Below are positions 1 through 9,122 of a stretch of DNA of 64,000 bases, piece after piece. This stretch comes from Campylobacter hyointestinalis subsp. hyointestinalis (GTDB lineage Bacteria > Campylobacterota > Campylobacteria > Campylobacterales > Campylobacteraceae), in the NCBI RefSeq assembly GCF_013372145.1, contig NZ_CP053827.1, forward strand, positions 744,001 through 808,000, written 5' to 3'. The first letter of the stretch is position 1. Every line of letters starts with the position of its first letter. Under the pieces are notes generated by a model. That model was given only the letters and a program-made list of their open reading frames with translations, had not been told where the DNA came from and made no database searches. Made by a program: the position numbers and the translations under genes.

Positions 1-360
1 TGCAGCTTCTATGATACCATAATCCACTTCATTCATCGCATTTTCTATAAGACGCGCTATAAACGGAGCCGAGCCGATAGTAAGAGGAACGATAGCCGCA
101 CTTGTACCTATACTCGTGCCTACTATTATTTTTGTAAGCGGAAAAAGCACGATTATAAGTATGATAAACGGAAAGCTTCTAAGAACATTTACTATCAGAT
201 CAAGACTAGAATATACAACCCTATTTGGCATAAGTCCGTTTCGTTTAGTAAGAACTAAGATGATAGCTAAAATCAGCCCTATTATAAAAGCCAAAAAAGT
301 AGATATAAAAGTCATATAAATAGTATCTAAAGTCGCTTCGTAAAGTAGTTTTGGTATCAT
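1..360 (-). CDS. metI: MetI-type methionine ABC transporter permease (partial, 3' end outside window)
   Basis: Inner-membrane permease partner of the adjacent MetN ATPase, expected to import D/L-methionine. I translated the reverse strand from the ATG at 360-358. It begins [18 protein letters not shown], continues through hydrophobic helices, and contains the block [12 protein letters not shown] and a following [22 protein letters not shown]-like coupling loop (the EAA loop that contacts the ATPase). The gene runs off the left edge after about 120 codons, so the C-terminal helices and the stop are not visible. The start overlaps the metN stop by 4 bp (ATGA), so the two are translationally coupled. 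A MetQ-type binding protein would be expected further left. Confidence 0.9.
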   Translation of the reverse strand, partial: MIPKLLYEATLDTIYMTFISTFLAFIIGLILAIILVLTKRNGLMPNRVVYSSLDLIVNVLRSFPFIILIIVLFPLTKIIVGTSIGTSAAIVPLTIGSAPFIARLIENAMNEVDYGIIEAA

Positions 361-1325
361 TGTTCTTCTCCTGCTATTTCATATAAAACGCCTGTTTTTT
401 CTATGTAATCTATGACTTTGGTTTTGTCTTGTTCATTTATATTTATCACGAGGTTTCCAAGGACGTTTTTATCCAAGCGTTCAAGTTTGCCCCAAACTAT
501 GTTAAAATCAATATCTAGACTTCTTGCCATACTAGTAATGATGGTATTAAACGCTACTTTTGGCGGGAAGAAAAGCCGTATATTTATGCCAGTTTGTGGT
601 AAAATTTCTTCTTCGCCAAGGAATGTTTTCATATTTTTGTTTGGTTTTAAAAATATGTCGATTATGCTTCCTGAGTTGGTTATGACGCCATCTTCAAGCA
701 GTATAGCCCTGTTTGCTATGCTTTTTACGACTTCCATTTCGTGAGTTACTAGAACTATGGTTATGCCTAATTTCTCATTTATTTCTCTTAGAAGTGCTAG
801 AATTTGATTTGTGGTGTTTGGATCAAGGGCACTTGTAGCTTCATCGCTAAGTAAGATTTTTGGCTTCAAAGCTAAAGCTCTAGCTATAGCTACACGTTGT
901 TTTTGACCGCCTGATAGCGAGTTTGGATAGCTTGTTGACTTATCTTTTAAGCCTACTAGATCAAGCAGCTCATTTACTCTTTTATTTATATAATTATTAT
1001 CAAATTTCCATAGTCTTAGCGGTGTGGCGATATTTTCAAAAACTGTTTTTCTACTCATCAAAGCAAAGTGTTGAAATATCATACCGATATCTTTTCTAAG
1101 CTCTCTTAGCTCACACTCATTTAGCTTAGAAATCTCTTTATCAAAGACCCTAAGGCTGCCACTTTGATAGCTCTCAAGCCCATTAATACAGCGCAAAAGT
1201 GTGCTTTTACCAGCACCGCTATGACCGACGATAGCGAAGATTTCACCAGGCTTGATATGAGTGTTGATATCTTTTAAAATCTCGTGTTTATCATAACTTT
1301 TGGATAGATTTTTTATTTTTATCAT
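357..1325 (-). CDS. metN: Methionine ABC transporter ATP-binding protein MetN
   Basis: ATPase subunit of a MetNI-type importer, 322 residues. Walker [10 protein letters not shown] is at residues 34-42, the signature LSGGQ at 137-141, and Walker B ILLSDEA at about 157-163, followed by SALDP. The last roughly 80 residues form an extra C-terminal domain after the ATPase core. This matches the NIL regulatory domain by which MetN senses methionine (family knowledge). The ATG at 1325 is preceded by an AGGAA ribosome site. It is coupled to metI by an ATGA overlap. The C-terminal residues of the NIL domain run right up to the metI start. Confidence 0.93.
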   Translation of the reverse strand: MIKIKNLSKSYDKHEILKDINTHIKPGEIFAIVGHSGAGKSTLLRCINGLESYQSGSLRVFDKEISKLNECELRELRKDIGMIFQHFALMSRKTVFENIATPLRLWKFDNNYINKRVNELLDLVGLKDKSTSYPNSLSGGQKQRVAIARALALKPKILLSDEATSALDPNTTNQILALLREINEKLGITIVLVTHEMEVVKSIANRAILLEDGVITNSGSIIDIFLKPNKNMKTFLGEEEILPQTGINIRLFFPPKVAFNTIITSMARSLDIDFNIVWGKLERLDKNVLGNLVININEQDKTKVIDYIEKTGVLYEIAGEEQ

Positions 1326-1392
1326 TTTGTTCCTTGCTATACTGAATATTTGTCTATAAAATCTAAAGTAAATTATATAGTATTTATGTAAT

Positions 1393-1941
1393 TTAATTTT
1401 TACTTACATTTTTAAATAACTCCAATTTTAGCTCTGAATATCCATTCTTATCGCATGCTATATCTATTTTTATTAATTTTGGATTATTTTTTGTTAAATT
1501 TGTTGATGTTTTTTGCTGGTTTGCTCTTTGCGGACAAAGGCAGATAAATTGTTCTTTATTTTTAAAATCCAACTTTTTTGATTTTTTCATGTTATAAGCA
1601 TCACACAAGTAATGAAATAAAATTTTGCTGCTTTCACATTGTTTTAAGGCTTTATCAAGTGGATTTATATCATTTTTATATTCTGTATTATTGGATTTTA
1701 GTTCTACGAAAAAAACTTTACTATCGTCAAATACTATAAAATCACAAGAGGAAATAGCATCTTTGAATAATCCAGCTTTAAATTCATCTTTTTGTTTTAA
1801 AACAAAAAAATTGCCATATTTTTTTATGGCTATATGTCTAAATGTACTACCTTTTTTTTCTTTAATTTCATAAACGCCGTTATTTTCACATTTTAATTCT
1901 TCGCTTAAGAAACTATAAAAATCTTGTAAATCTTTTTTCAT
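1393..1941 (-). CDS. Predicted PD-(D/E)XK-like nuclease partner of the upstream ATPase
   Basis: 182-residue protein that I do not recognise by name. The segment [20 protein letters not shown] (residues 64-83) has the spacing of a PD-(D/E)XK nuclease core: Asp67, a beta hairpin, then Glu80-x-Lys82. It is followed by a helix with Gln101, as in many restriction-type nucleases. The N-terminal part ([20 protein letters not shown]) looks like a small beta domain. No signal peptide or membrane segment is seen. Its ATG overlaps the stop of the OLD-like ATPase gene by 4 bp (ATGA), so the two are a two-gene unit. The ATPase lacks its own nuclease domain, so this could supply that activity. The nuclease call rests on motif reading only. 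Confidence 0.6.
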   Translation of the reverse strand: MKKDLQDFYSFLSEELKCENNGVYEIKEKKGSTFRHIAIKKYGNFFVLKQKDEFKAGLFKDAISSCDFIVFDDSKVFFVELKSNNTEYKNDINPLDKALKQCESSKILFHYLCDAYNMKKSKKLDFKNKEQFICLCPQRANQQKTSTNLTKNNPKLIKIDIACDKNGYSELKLELFKNVSKN

Positions 1942-3290
1942 GATTGACTCTTTAAGATTTGTTCGTAAATTTTATCTTGAGTTCTATTTTGTTCGTTTAT
2001 AATGTCGTTGAAAGTGTCCATGAAAATGCCATCTTCTTGAGTTATTTTAACACTTTCAGTAGTTATTTCATCTTTAATTTTTATAGTTTGATAAGCTCTT
2101 ACTTTATTAGCGTCTAATTGCATTTGCTTGTTATACTCTTTAAGATTTTTTAAATTTTCATCACTGACATTTTTTAAGCAAATACAAGAGCTAAACTCAC
2201 GCAAAATATAATCACTATGAGTGCTGATAAACACCTTTATGCCGATATTTACCAACATAACTAAAAGCCTAGCTAGTAAAATTTGATTTCTTGGATGTAA
2301 GTTTAATTCTGGTTCATCTATGATTAAAATATCGCCTTTTTGAGCTTTGTATTTTATATATAAATCTAATAAAAATAGAGATTTTACTGAACTTGAAGTT
2401 TGTTGTATATCTACGGATTTACAACCAGAAGTAATCTTTACTTTTGCTCCGTTAGCAAATTGTATTCCGCTTTCATTTATTATATATTTTCCGCCAACTA
2501 TTTGCCAAAGTAGGCCTACAATTTCACGATTTTCACTTTGAGATATGAAGCTTTTTTCTTTTGTTATGTTCGTTCTATCATTTATTGTTTCTATATTATC
2601 AATTATTGGTAAAGGATAACGAGACATAGTTGTTTTCATGTAATTATTTATATCTCTAATTAGTGTTTTTTCATCTGCTTGTGCAAGTCCTGCTAGAAGG
2701 CTATTTTTATTTAAATTTAATTCATTGTAAAACATATCTATGCCAGTACGCTCTACACTTATTATTTCTATATTTTTAGGTTTGCATATTAATTGAGATA
2801 TTGTTTGATAAATTAACAACAAATATTTATTTTGAGTCATTATTATATTTTCTTCATTGAAATAATCAAAAATTATCTTTTCATCTTTTTCATAAATGTT
2901 TAATGAAATATTTTCTTGATTATAGATTGTTTCAAGATCTAAAATTTGAAATTCTGATTTAAATTTGGCATCAGCATAATTATCAGCGCTACCACCTAAA
3001 ACTTTTGCAAGATCGTCTTTATAGTGTTTATTTATATCGGATACAAGGTGTTTACATATGTCAATAAATTTGGATTTTTCAATACTAATAGTTTTATCTT
3101 CTTGTATAAAATCATTTTTATGTTGCGAAACAAACTCTCCAAGATTTTTAGAAAAAAATTTCCAAAAACCATAAAAAGCATAAACAGCATAGGTTTTACC
3201 ACTATTATTTTCACCGCAAAGAATAGTTAAGTCGCCAATTTCTATCTCTGCTTGATTTAAGAGTCCTAAATTTTCAACCATAAATTTCAT
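1938..3290 (-). CDS. OLD/AAA-type ATPase (ABC-like, no TOPRIM domain), candidate defence protein
   Basis: 450-residue SMC/OLD-like ATPase. Walker A GENNSGKT is at residues 26-33, after an N-terminal strand pair typical of AAA_15/AAA_21 proteins. An ABC-signature-like QTSSSVKSL is at about 297-305. Walker B ILIIDEPELNLHP is at about 321-333, and the switch ISTHSDYI with His358 follows. The middle (residues 60-250) is variable and helical. Only about 90 residues follow the switch histidine, and no TOPRIM acidic motif is visible, unlike class 1 or 2 OLD nucleases. It starts 11 bp after valS ends, with an AAAGGTGAT ribosome site, and is coupled to the nuclease-like gene downstream. By architecture this resembles two-gene ATPase/nuclease phage-defence modules; the function is inferred. 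Confidence 0.75.
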   Translation of the reverse strand: MKFMVENLGLLNQAEIEIGDLTILCGENNSGKTYAVYAFYGFWKFFSKNLGEFVSQHKNDFIQEDKTISIEKSKFIDICKHLVSDINKHYKDDLAKVLGGSADNYADAKFKSEFQILDLETIYNQENISLNIYEKDEKIIFDYFNEENIIMTQNKYLLLIYQTISQLICKPKNIEIISVERTGIDMFYNELNLNKNSLLAGLAQADEKTLIRDINNYMKTTMSRYPLPIIDNIETINDRTNITKEKSFISQSENREIVGLLWQIVGGKYIINESGIQFANGAKVKITSGCKSVDIQQTSSSVKSLFLLDLYIKYKAQKGDILIIDEPELNLHPRNQILLARLLVMLVNIGIKVFISTHSDYILREFSSCICLKNVSDENLKNLKEYNKQMQLDANKVRAYQTIKIKDEITTESVKITQEDGIFMDTFNDIINEQNRTQDKIYEQILKSQS

Positions 3291-3301
3291 TTTATCACCT
3301 T

Positions 3302-5923
3302 TTAGACATTATTTAAGTTTTTTAATTCGCCAATTACTTTTTCAAATTTAGCTTTTGCGGTGGCTAGGCCTTCGCGGTTAGCTCTTAAGACAGCCTCAGG
3401 GGCGTTGGCTACGAATTTTTCATTATTTAGCATATTTTCAAGCTTAGCTATCTCTTTTTCAAGCTTTGATTTTTGTGAGTTTAGTCGTGCTATAATGGCT
3501 GTTGTATCCACGCCAGCAAGCGGTATAAAGCTCTCTAAATTCTCGCTCACATCTCTAGCGGAATTTGGGATTATCTCATCTGTTAGCTCTATCTCTTCGC
3601 ATTTTGCAAGTAGTTTGATGTAATTTGTAACTCCGTTTATATCTATTTTATTATTAAATTTAATATAAGCTTTTTGTACTTTTGCATTGCCTTGATCTAT
3701 AGTCGCTTTTGCACGCCTTAAGCTTACTATAGCTTCTATGACCGCGCTCCAAGTTTCGACTATTTTTTGATCTGGAGTGGTGATTTTAGGGTATTTCATC
3801 ACCATTATGGATCTAGAATTTTCTAAGTTTGTACCGCTTAATTCGTGATATAAATACTCGCTGATAAAAGGCATAAACGGGCTTAGTAGCTTCATACTTT
3901 CTTTAAATATCATTCCTAGCTCGATCACACTACTTTTATCTACTTTTGATAGCTCAATACCCCAGTCGCAAAACTCATCCCAAAGGAATTTATATATGTC
4001 ATTTGCTGCGTCATTAAATCTGTATATGTCTAAATTTGATCTTAGTGAATTTACGCAGCTTTTAAAGCGACTTAGCATATATCTACCAAGTTCTGTTTTT
4101 ATACTATTTTCATCAAAATCAGGGAATTTATCCGCGTTTAGAAGTAGAAATTTACTAGCGTTATAAAGCTTATTTGTGAAGTTTCTTACTAATACCATTT
4201 TTTCTTCGCTAAGTCTGATGTCGCGACCTTGAACACAAAGTAAAGTAAGAGTAAAACGCAAGATATCGGCTGAGTATTCGTCTATTTTAGTAAGTGGGTC
4301 TATCACATTTCCACTGCTTTTACTCATTTTTTTGCCGTCTTTATCTTTGACAAGAGCGTGAAGATAGATGTCTTTAAACGGAAGTTTGTTAGTTGCATTG
4401 TCACACTGAAACATCATCCTAGCAACCCAGAAAAATAGTATATCAAAGCCTGTTATAAGCATAGTATTTGGATAAAATTCGCTCAAATCTCCATCGAACC
4501 ATTTCTCATTTTTCAGCGCATCACCATTTCCCCAGCCAAGCGTTGAGATAGGCCAAAGTCCTGAGCTAAACCACGTATCAAGAACATCTTTGTCTTGAGT
4601 AAATTTATTTCCGCCACATTTTGGGCATTTGAGTGGTTTTTCGTTTTCATCTGCCCACTCATGTCCGCATTCGCAGTAAAATACAGGAATTTGATGTCCC
4701 CACCATAGCTGACGGCTTATGCACCAGTCTTTTAGCTCTCTCATCCACGCATTAAAGCTATTTATCCAATGAGATGGGAAAAACTCAGCTCCGCCATCAT
4801 TTACATTTTGTATCGCCTCGTTTGCGATGTCTGCTTTTACAAACCACTGTTTTGATATGTATGGTTCTACTACATTTTTGCAGCGATAGCAATATCCGAC
4901 TTGATTTTCATAGTCTTCTATCTTTTCTACAAAGCCTAAAGACTCTAGTTTGGCTACTACTTTATCTCTTGCTTCAAGTCTTTCTAGTCCTTCAAACTCA
5001 CCGCACTGCTCATTTAATATACCTTTTTCATCAAATACTGTGATGAACTCTAAGCCGTGTTTGTTACCGACTTCATAGTCGTTCGTGTCGTGAGCCGGAG
5101 TGACTTTAACTATACCTGTTCCAAAGTCCATATCTACGTGATCATCGGCTATGATTTGTATGCGGCGATTAATGATAGGAAGAGTGACGAATTTGCCTAC
5201 AAGTTCCTTATATCTCTCATCATTTGGATTGACCATGACGGCAGTATCACCAAAGTACGTTTCTGGTCTAGTTGTTGCGACTATTATAAATTTATCGCTA
5301 TCAACTATAGGATATTTTATATGATAAAGTTTGCCTTTATTTGCTTTGTGTTCGACTTCCACGTCGCTAAGTGCACCATCGTGAGTACACCAATTTACCA
5401 TATAGTTTCCGCGAACTATCAAGCCTTTATTGTATAAATTTACAAAAGCTTTTCTTACAGCATTTTTAAGTCCCGCGTCCATAGTAAATCGCTCTCTGCT
5501 CCACGCTGGCGTTATGCCAAGACGGCGCATTTGATGTACTATCGTGCCACCACTTTTTTCTTTCCATTCCCAAGTTTTTTTAAGGAATTCTTCGCGTCCG
5601 ATCTTTTCTTTTGTAGCTCCGTTTGCTAAAAGTTGCTTTTCAACGACATTTTGAGTAGCTATACCTGCGTGGTCAAGTCCAGGCTGCCAAAGCACTTTGT
5701 ATCCGTCCATTCTTTTATATCTTGTCATTATATCTTGTAAAGTAAATGTAAGAGCGTGCCCTATATGAAGTACTCCAGTGACGTTTGGCGGTGGCATCAT
5801 TATACAAAATTTCTTATCTTTTTCTAAGATATCTTTGTTTCCATCTATCTCAAAATACCCACGATCTTCCCAAATTTTATAGAATTTTTCTTCAACTTCT
5901 TTTGGATTATAAAAATCAGCCAT
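3302..5923 (-). CDS. valS: Valyl-tRNA synthetase
   Basis: Class I aminoacyl-tRNA synthetase that charges tRNA-Val, 873 residues, normal length for the family. The HIGH-type motif lies in PPPNVTGVLHIGHALT near residues 44-59, and the KMSKS loop is in KKMSKSSGNVIDP around residue 530. Zinc-like CxxC pairs (YCYRCKNV, and CECGHEW...CPKCGG) sit in the catalytic and editing regions. The C-terminal 65 residues form the coiled-coil tail typical of ValRS. The ATG at 5923 follows TAAAGGTAA. The ATPase/nuclease cassette lies 11 bp downstream in the same direction and may be read through from valS. Confidence 0.97.
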   Translation of the reverse strand: MADFYNPKEVEEKFYKIWEDRGYFEIDGNKDILEKDKKFCIMMPPPNVTGVLHIGHALTFTLQDIMTRYKRMDGYKVLWQPGLDHAGIATQNVVEKQLLANGATKEKIGREEFLKKTWEWKEKSGGTIVHQMRRLGITPAWSRERFTMDAGLKNAVRKAFVNLYNKGLIVRGNYMVNWCTHDGALSDVEVEHKANKGKLYHIKYPIVDSDKFIIVATTRPETYFGDTAVMVNPNDERYKELVGKFVTLPIINRRIQIIADDHVDMDFGTGIVKVTPAHDTNDYEVGNKHGLEFITVFDEKGILNEQCGEFEGLERLEARDKVVAKLESLGFVEKIEDYENQVGYCYRCKNVVEPYISKQWFVKADIANEAIQNVNDGGAEFFPSHWINSFNAWMRELKDWCISRQLWWGHQIPVFYCECGHEWADENEKPLKCPKCGGNKFTQDKDVLDTWFSSGLWPISTLGWGNGDALKNEKWFDGDLSEFYPNTMLITGFDILFFWVARMMFQCDNATNKLPFKDIYLHALVKDKDGKKMSKSSGNVIDPLTKIDEYSADILRFTLTLLCVQGRDIRLSEEKMVLVRNFTNKLYNASKFLLLNADKFPDFDENSIKTELGRYMLSRFKSCVNSLRSNLDIYRFNDAANDIYKFLWDEFCDWGIELSKVDKSSVIELGMIFKESMKLLSPFMPFISEYLYHELSGTNLENSRSIMVMKYPKITTPDQKIVETWSAVIEAIVSLRRAKATIDQGNAKVQKAYIKFNNKIDINGVTNYIKLLAKCEEIELTDEIIPNSARDVSENLESFIPLAGVDTTAIIARLNSQKSKLEKEIAKLENMLNNEKFVANAPEAVLRANREGLATAKAKFEKVIGELKNLNNV

Positions 5924-6065
5924 AAATTTACCTTTAGATTTAAAAAATGCTAGATTTTATCTAAATTTAGCTAATAACATACTTACGTAAAATGTGTTAT
6001 ATTCTTAAAAATTACTTTTGTCAATTTTTAATTAGAAGTTAAATTTTATTTTTAAATTTAAATGA

Positions 6066-6071
6066 TATAAT
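6066..6071 (+). promoter_or_regulatory. Extended -10 of the fumC promoter
   Basis: TGATATAAT (6063-6071) is an extended -10 box 31 bp upstream of the fumC ATG. Campylobacter sigma-70 promoters rely mainly on this element, and no clear -35 is visible. The approximately 165-bp gap between the divergent valS and fumC genes must also hold the valS promoter. Confidence 0.6.
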
Positions 6072-6102
6072 CGAAAAATATAATTTTTTGAAAGGAAGCA
6101 TT

Positions 6103-7500
6103 ATGGAATTTCGCATTGAAAAAGACACAATGGGTGAGATCAAAGTACCAAACGACAAGTATTGGGGAGCTCAAACAGAAAGAAGTTTGGAGAACTTTAA
6201 GATTGGTAAAGGCACTATGCCAAGTGAGGTTATAGAAGGTTTTGCGTATCTTAAAAAAGCTTGCGCTATAGTAAATAACAAGCTTGGTCGCTTAGATGAT
6301 TCTAAGACAAAAGCTATTTCTCAAGCTTGCGATGAGGTTTTAAGCGGAAAATTAGATGGAAATTTCCCACTTGTCGTATGGCAAACAGGAAGCGGAACTC
6401 AGTCAAATATGAACTTAAATGAGGTTATAGCTAACCGCTCTACTGAGATATTAGGTGAGGATTTTAGAAATAAAAAATTAGTCCATCCAAATGATGATGT
6501 AAATAAAGGTCAAAGCTCAAATGATACTTATCCGACAGCTATGAGAATCGCTTTTGTTTTAGAGCTTCAAAAACAACTTTTTCCTGCGATAGATAAGCTT
6601 TTGGCTACACTTGAGGCAAAAAGTAAAGAGTTTAAAAATATTGTAAAGATAGGTAGAACTCACTTACAAGACGCTACTCCTCTAACTTTAGGTCAAGAGT
6701 TTAGCGGATACGCTCATATGCTAAAAGCTAGTAAAGCTCAAGTTTTAGCTGCGCTTCCATTTTTAGAAGAGCTTGCTATTGGTGGAACAGCTGTGGGAAC
6801 TGGTTTAAATTCTCATCCTGATTTTAGTCCTATGGTGAGTGAAGTTTTAAATGACTTAACAAAAACAGAGTTTAAATTCAAATCTCATCCAAATAAATTC
6901 CATGGTTTAACAAGTCACGATGCAGAAGTTTTCTTAAGTGGTGCGTTAAACGGACTTGCATCAAATTTAATGAAAATAGCAAATGACATTCGTTGGTTAG
7001 CAAGCGGTCCAAGATGTGGTATCGGCGAGATAAATATCCCTGAAAACGAGCCTGGAAGCTCTATTATGCCTGGTAAAGTAAATCCTACTCAATGTGAAGC
7101 CGTAACTATGGTAGCAGTCCAAGTAGCAGGAAATCACGTAAGCGTTGCGATGGCTGCGTCTCAGGGTAACTTTGAGCTAAACGTATTTAAGCCTGTGCTT
7201 ACTCATAACTTGCTTGAGAGTATTCGTCTTTTAAGTGATGCTATGGTCAGCTTCAATGATCATTGTGCTGTGGGAATCACTGCAAATGAAGCCAAAATCG
7301 ATAAACTTCTTCACGAAAGCCTTATGCTTGTAACTGCTTTAAATCCACATATTGGATATGAAAATGCAGCAAAAATAGCAAAAACAGCCCACAAGCACGG
7401 CACAACTTTAAAAGAAGAAGCTATAAATTTAGGTCTTTTAACAGCTGCTCAGTTTGATGAATGGGTAAAACCTGAAGATATGACCGCTCCTAAGAAATAA
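6103..7500 (+). CDS. fumC: Fumarate hydratase, class II
   Basis: Iron-independent fumarase interconverting fumarate and malate in the TCA cycle; 465 residues from the ATG at 6103. The class II signature [13 protein letters not shown] is present near residue 317, and the earlier blocks [14 protein letters not shown] and [12 protein letters not shown] form the shared active site. I place the start at 6103 because AAAGGAAG at 6091-6098 is well spaced for it. The frame is open upstream to a TTG at 6088, but that TTG has no ribosome site. It is monocistronic and is followed by a hairpin. Confidence 0.96.
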   Translation: MEFRIEKDTMGEIKVPNDKYWGAQTERSLENFKIGKGTMPSEVIEGFAYLKKACAIVNNKLGRLDDSKTKAISQACDEVLSGKLDGNFPLVVWQTGSGTQSNMNLNEVIANRSTEILGEDFRNKKLVHPNDDVNKGQSSNDTYPTAMRIAFVLELQKQLFPAIDKLLATLEAKSKEFKNIVKIGRTHLQDATPLTLGQEFSGYAHMLKASKAQVLAALPFLEELAIGGTAVGTGLNSHPDFSPMVSEVLNDLTKTEFKFKSHPNKFHGLTSHDAEVFLSGALNGLASNLMKIANDIRWLASGPRCGIGEINIPENEPGSSIMPGKVNPTQCEAVTMVAVQVAGNHVSVAMAASQGNFELNVFKPVLTHNLLESIRLLSDAMVSFNDHCAVGITANEAKIDKLLHESLMLVTALNPHIGYENAAKIAKTAHKHGTTLKEEAINLGLLTAAQFDEWVKPEDMTAPKK

Positions 7501-7513
7501 TTTTCTATATTTT

Positions 7514-7535
7514 CGGAGTTGCTTACGCGACTCCG
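7514..7535 (+). terminator. Hairpin downstream of fumC
   Basis: CGGAGTTGC and GCGACTCCG pair as a 9-bp stem with one G-U pair and a TTAC loop, 13 bp after the fumC stop. A proper T-run does not follow directly, so it may be a weak terminator. Confidence 0.5.
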
Positions 7536-7668
7536 ACTTGCCTTGTTTGATTTATATATTTTTCTTCGATTACGCATAAATTTCGTACAAAAATTACCAT
7601 ACGTAACACTAAAATAACGTTTTGCTAACTTTATATTGCCTATTTGTTTAATTTAAGCTTGTTTTTAT

Positions 7669-7683
7669 GGGGGGGGGTATAAT
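7669..7683 (+). promoter_or_regulatory. G9 homopolymer abutting a consensus TATAAT box
   Basis: Nine consecutive G residues (7669-7677) are followed without a gap by TATAAT (7678-7683), 48 bp before the beta-barrel gene's ATG. The G tract therefore sits in the -35/-10 spacer. In Campylobacter, G tracts of eight or more change length readily by slipped-strand mispairing. A change here would alter promoter spacing, not reading frame. Confidence 0.7.
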
Positions 7684-7730
7684 CATATGTGGATTTTGAA
7701 ATAAATCCAAATCTATTTTTAAGGATTTCT

Positions 7731-8366
7731 ATGACAAACATAGTTAAATTTGGTACAAAAGTTTTAGTTGCAAGTGCTTTGATGAGTAGCGCTGTTTTGG
7801 CTGAGGGTACATTTGTAGGTGTTGAAGGTGCATTTGTACAAAGCAAAGTGAATTTAGATAGTGATGCGAACGAATTTTTTAGCGATCCAAAAGATGGTGC
7901 TTTTGAATTTGGTTTTAAAGCTGGTCAAGATTTTGGAGATTATAGACTTTGGGCTGGTTATTTTTACAGAACTAAAGCTAGCGAAAAATATTCGTTTTCG
8001 GGCCCAGGAGGTTATGTGAATGCTGAGATTAATTGGAAATCTCATAATTTTGTAGTTGGTGCTGATTATACTCCATCTATTACTGAAAACTTTAAAGCTT
8101 TATTGGGTGCTTATACTGGTTTGGCAATAACAAAATCAGAGATTAAAGGTGATGCTTCATTAGCATCAAGATATGAATTTTCAGATAGTGGTTCTGAAAC
8201 AGATGCTGGTGCTTTGATAGGTTTAAGACTTGGTGGAATTTATTTAATTGATCAAAGTAATGAGCTTGAATTCGGTGTAAAAACTGACTATACAAAAACA
8301 GGTATCGATGGAGCTGATGATGCAACAAGCTATGGCGTATACGTAGGCTATAACTACAAATTCTAA
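7731..8366 (+). CDS. Outer-membrane beta-barrel protein (paralog of the gene at 30146-30766)
   Basis: 211 residues. An N-terminal signal peptide (MTNIVKFGTKVLVASALMSSAVLA) ends at Ala24 before EGTFVGVEGAF. The rest alternates polar and hydrophobic residues as in an 8-stranded barrel and ends YGVYVGYNYKF with a terminal Phe, the usual BAM-recognised C-terminus. The start at 7731 is chosen for AAGGA at 7721-7725; an in-frame GTG upstream would place charged residues before the signal peptide. The block VVGADYTPSITENFK is nearly the same in the leftward paralog. Expression may be switched by the upstream G9 tract. The transport or adhesion role is unknown. Confidence 0.82.
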   Translation: MTNIVKFGTKVLVASALMSSAVLAEGTFVGVEGAFVQSKVNLDSDANEFFSDPKDGAFEFGFKAGQDFGDYRLWAGYFYRTKASEKYSFSGPGGYVNAEINWKSHNFVVGADYTPSITENFKALLGAYTGLAITKSEIKGDASLASRYEFSDSGSETDAGALIGLRLGGIYLIDQSNELEFGVKTDYTKTGIDGADDATSYGVYVGYNYKF

Positions 8367-8383
8367 ACTCGTTTTATTTAAAA

Positions 8384-8401
8384 GACCGAAGAAATTCGGT
8401 C
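8384..8401 (+). terminator. Terminator after the beta-barrel gene
   Basis: GACCGAA-GAAA-TTCGGTC is a perfect 7-bp stem with a 4-nt loop, starting 17 bp after the stop; AATTTGTCT follows. A typical short Rho-independent shape. Confidence 0.7.
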
Positions 8402-8520
8402 AATTTGTCTAATAAATTTATATTAAGTTATTTGTTGGGAGATTAAATTTGTTTTATTTATAAAATATATTTAATTTGCTATAATTTCATAAATTTAAAC
8501 CCAACAAAAAGGAAGCAAAT

Positions 8521-9009
8521 ATGAAAAAAAGTTTTATTGTTAAAGCTTTGCTTTTGAGCGTTTTGTGTTTTATTAATTTATTTGGCGATGAGATTGATAA
8601 ATTTAGCATAAATGATGCTTTAAATAGCAAATTTGGGCAAAAATATCTAAATAAAATATAGCTTTGGAATTTGGTAGCGGATATGTTGGAGAAATTTTTA
8701 AAGGCGAAAGTTTTAAGAAAACTACGAGTAGAAGTTTTGCAGATGATGAAACTAGCAGGTATGATATACTAACTGGAGAAGTTAAAACTGTAAGCAAAAA
8801 AGACGGTAAAAGCAGCCTTGAAAAAGAATGCCAGTATGCTTTTATATCTGCTCTTAGAGTAGCTCAAAAAAAGCTTTAAAGAAAGGTTATGGTAAGATAG
8901 TAAATATCACTACGTATCTAAAAACAATAAGTTAGATAGCAAAGATGAATTTATATGCGGTCACAAGACGTTAAAAAATGTCGGTATCGCTTATGATTAT
9001 GCTAAATAA
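8521..9009 (+). pseudogene. Frameshifted small exported protein gene
   Basis: An ATG with a GGAAGC ribosome site opens a signal peptide (MKKSFIVKALLLSVLCFINL) but hits TAG at 8659. The family sequence continues in another frame (ALEFGSGYVGEIFKG... to ECQYAFISALRVAQKK). It shifts again at an A-run near 8867 into ALKKGYGKIVNIT, and once more into VSKNNKLDSKDEFICGHKTL, ending at 9009. Joined, the pieces resemble a small proteobacterial exported family often mislabelled 'excinuclease ATPase subunit'. At least three frameshifts make this a decayed gene. TATAAT at 8480-8485 looks like its old promoter. Confidence 0.75.
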
Positions 9010-9122
9010 ATATAGGAATTTATAAATATTACGCTTATAAATTGAGAATTTATGTTTTTTGGTTCGTATCATTATAAATTTAGTAAAAAGAGGCTAAAAT
9101 TATCACTTTTTAAAGGAGTTTT

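Noticed and set aside
4774-5437. Two plus-strand open frames of 89 and 126 codons inside valS
   Set aside because: They are antisense shadows of a fully conserved gene, with no ribosome sites.
6088-6102. TTG start 15 bp upstream for fumC
   Set aside because: The ribosome site AAAGGAAG would lie inside the coding region and is ideally placed for the ATG at 6103.
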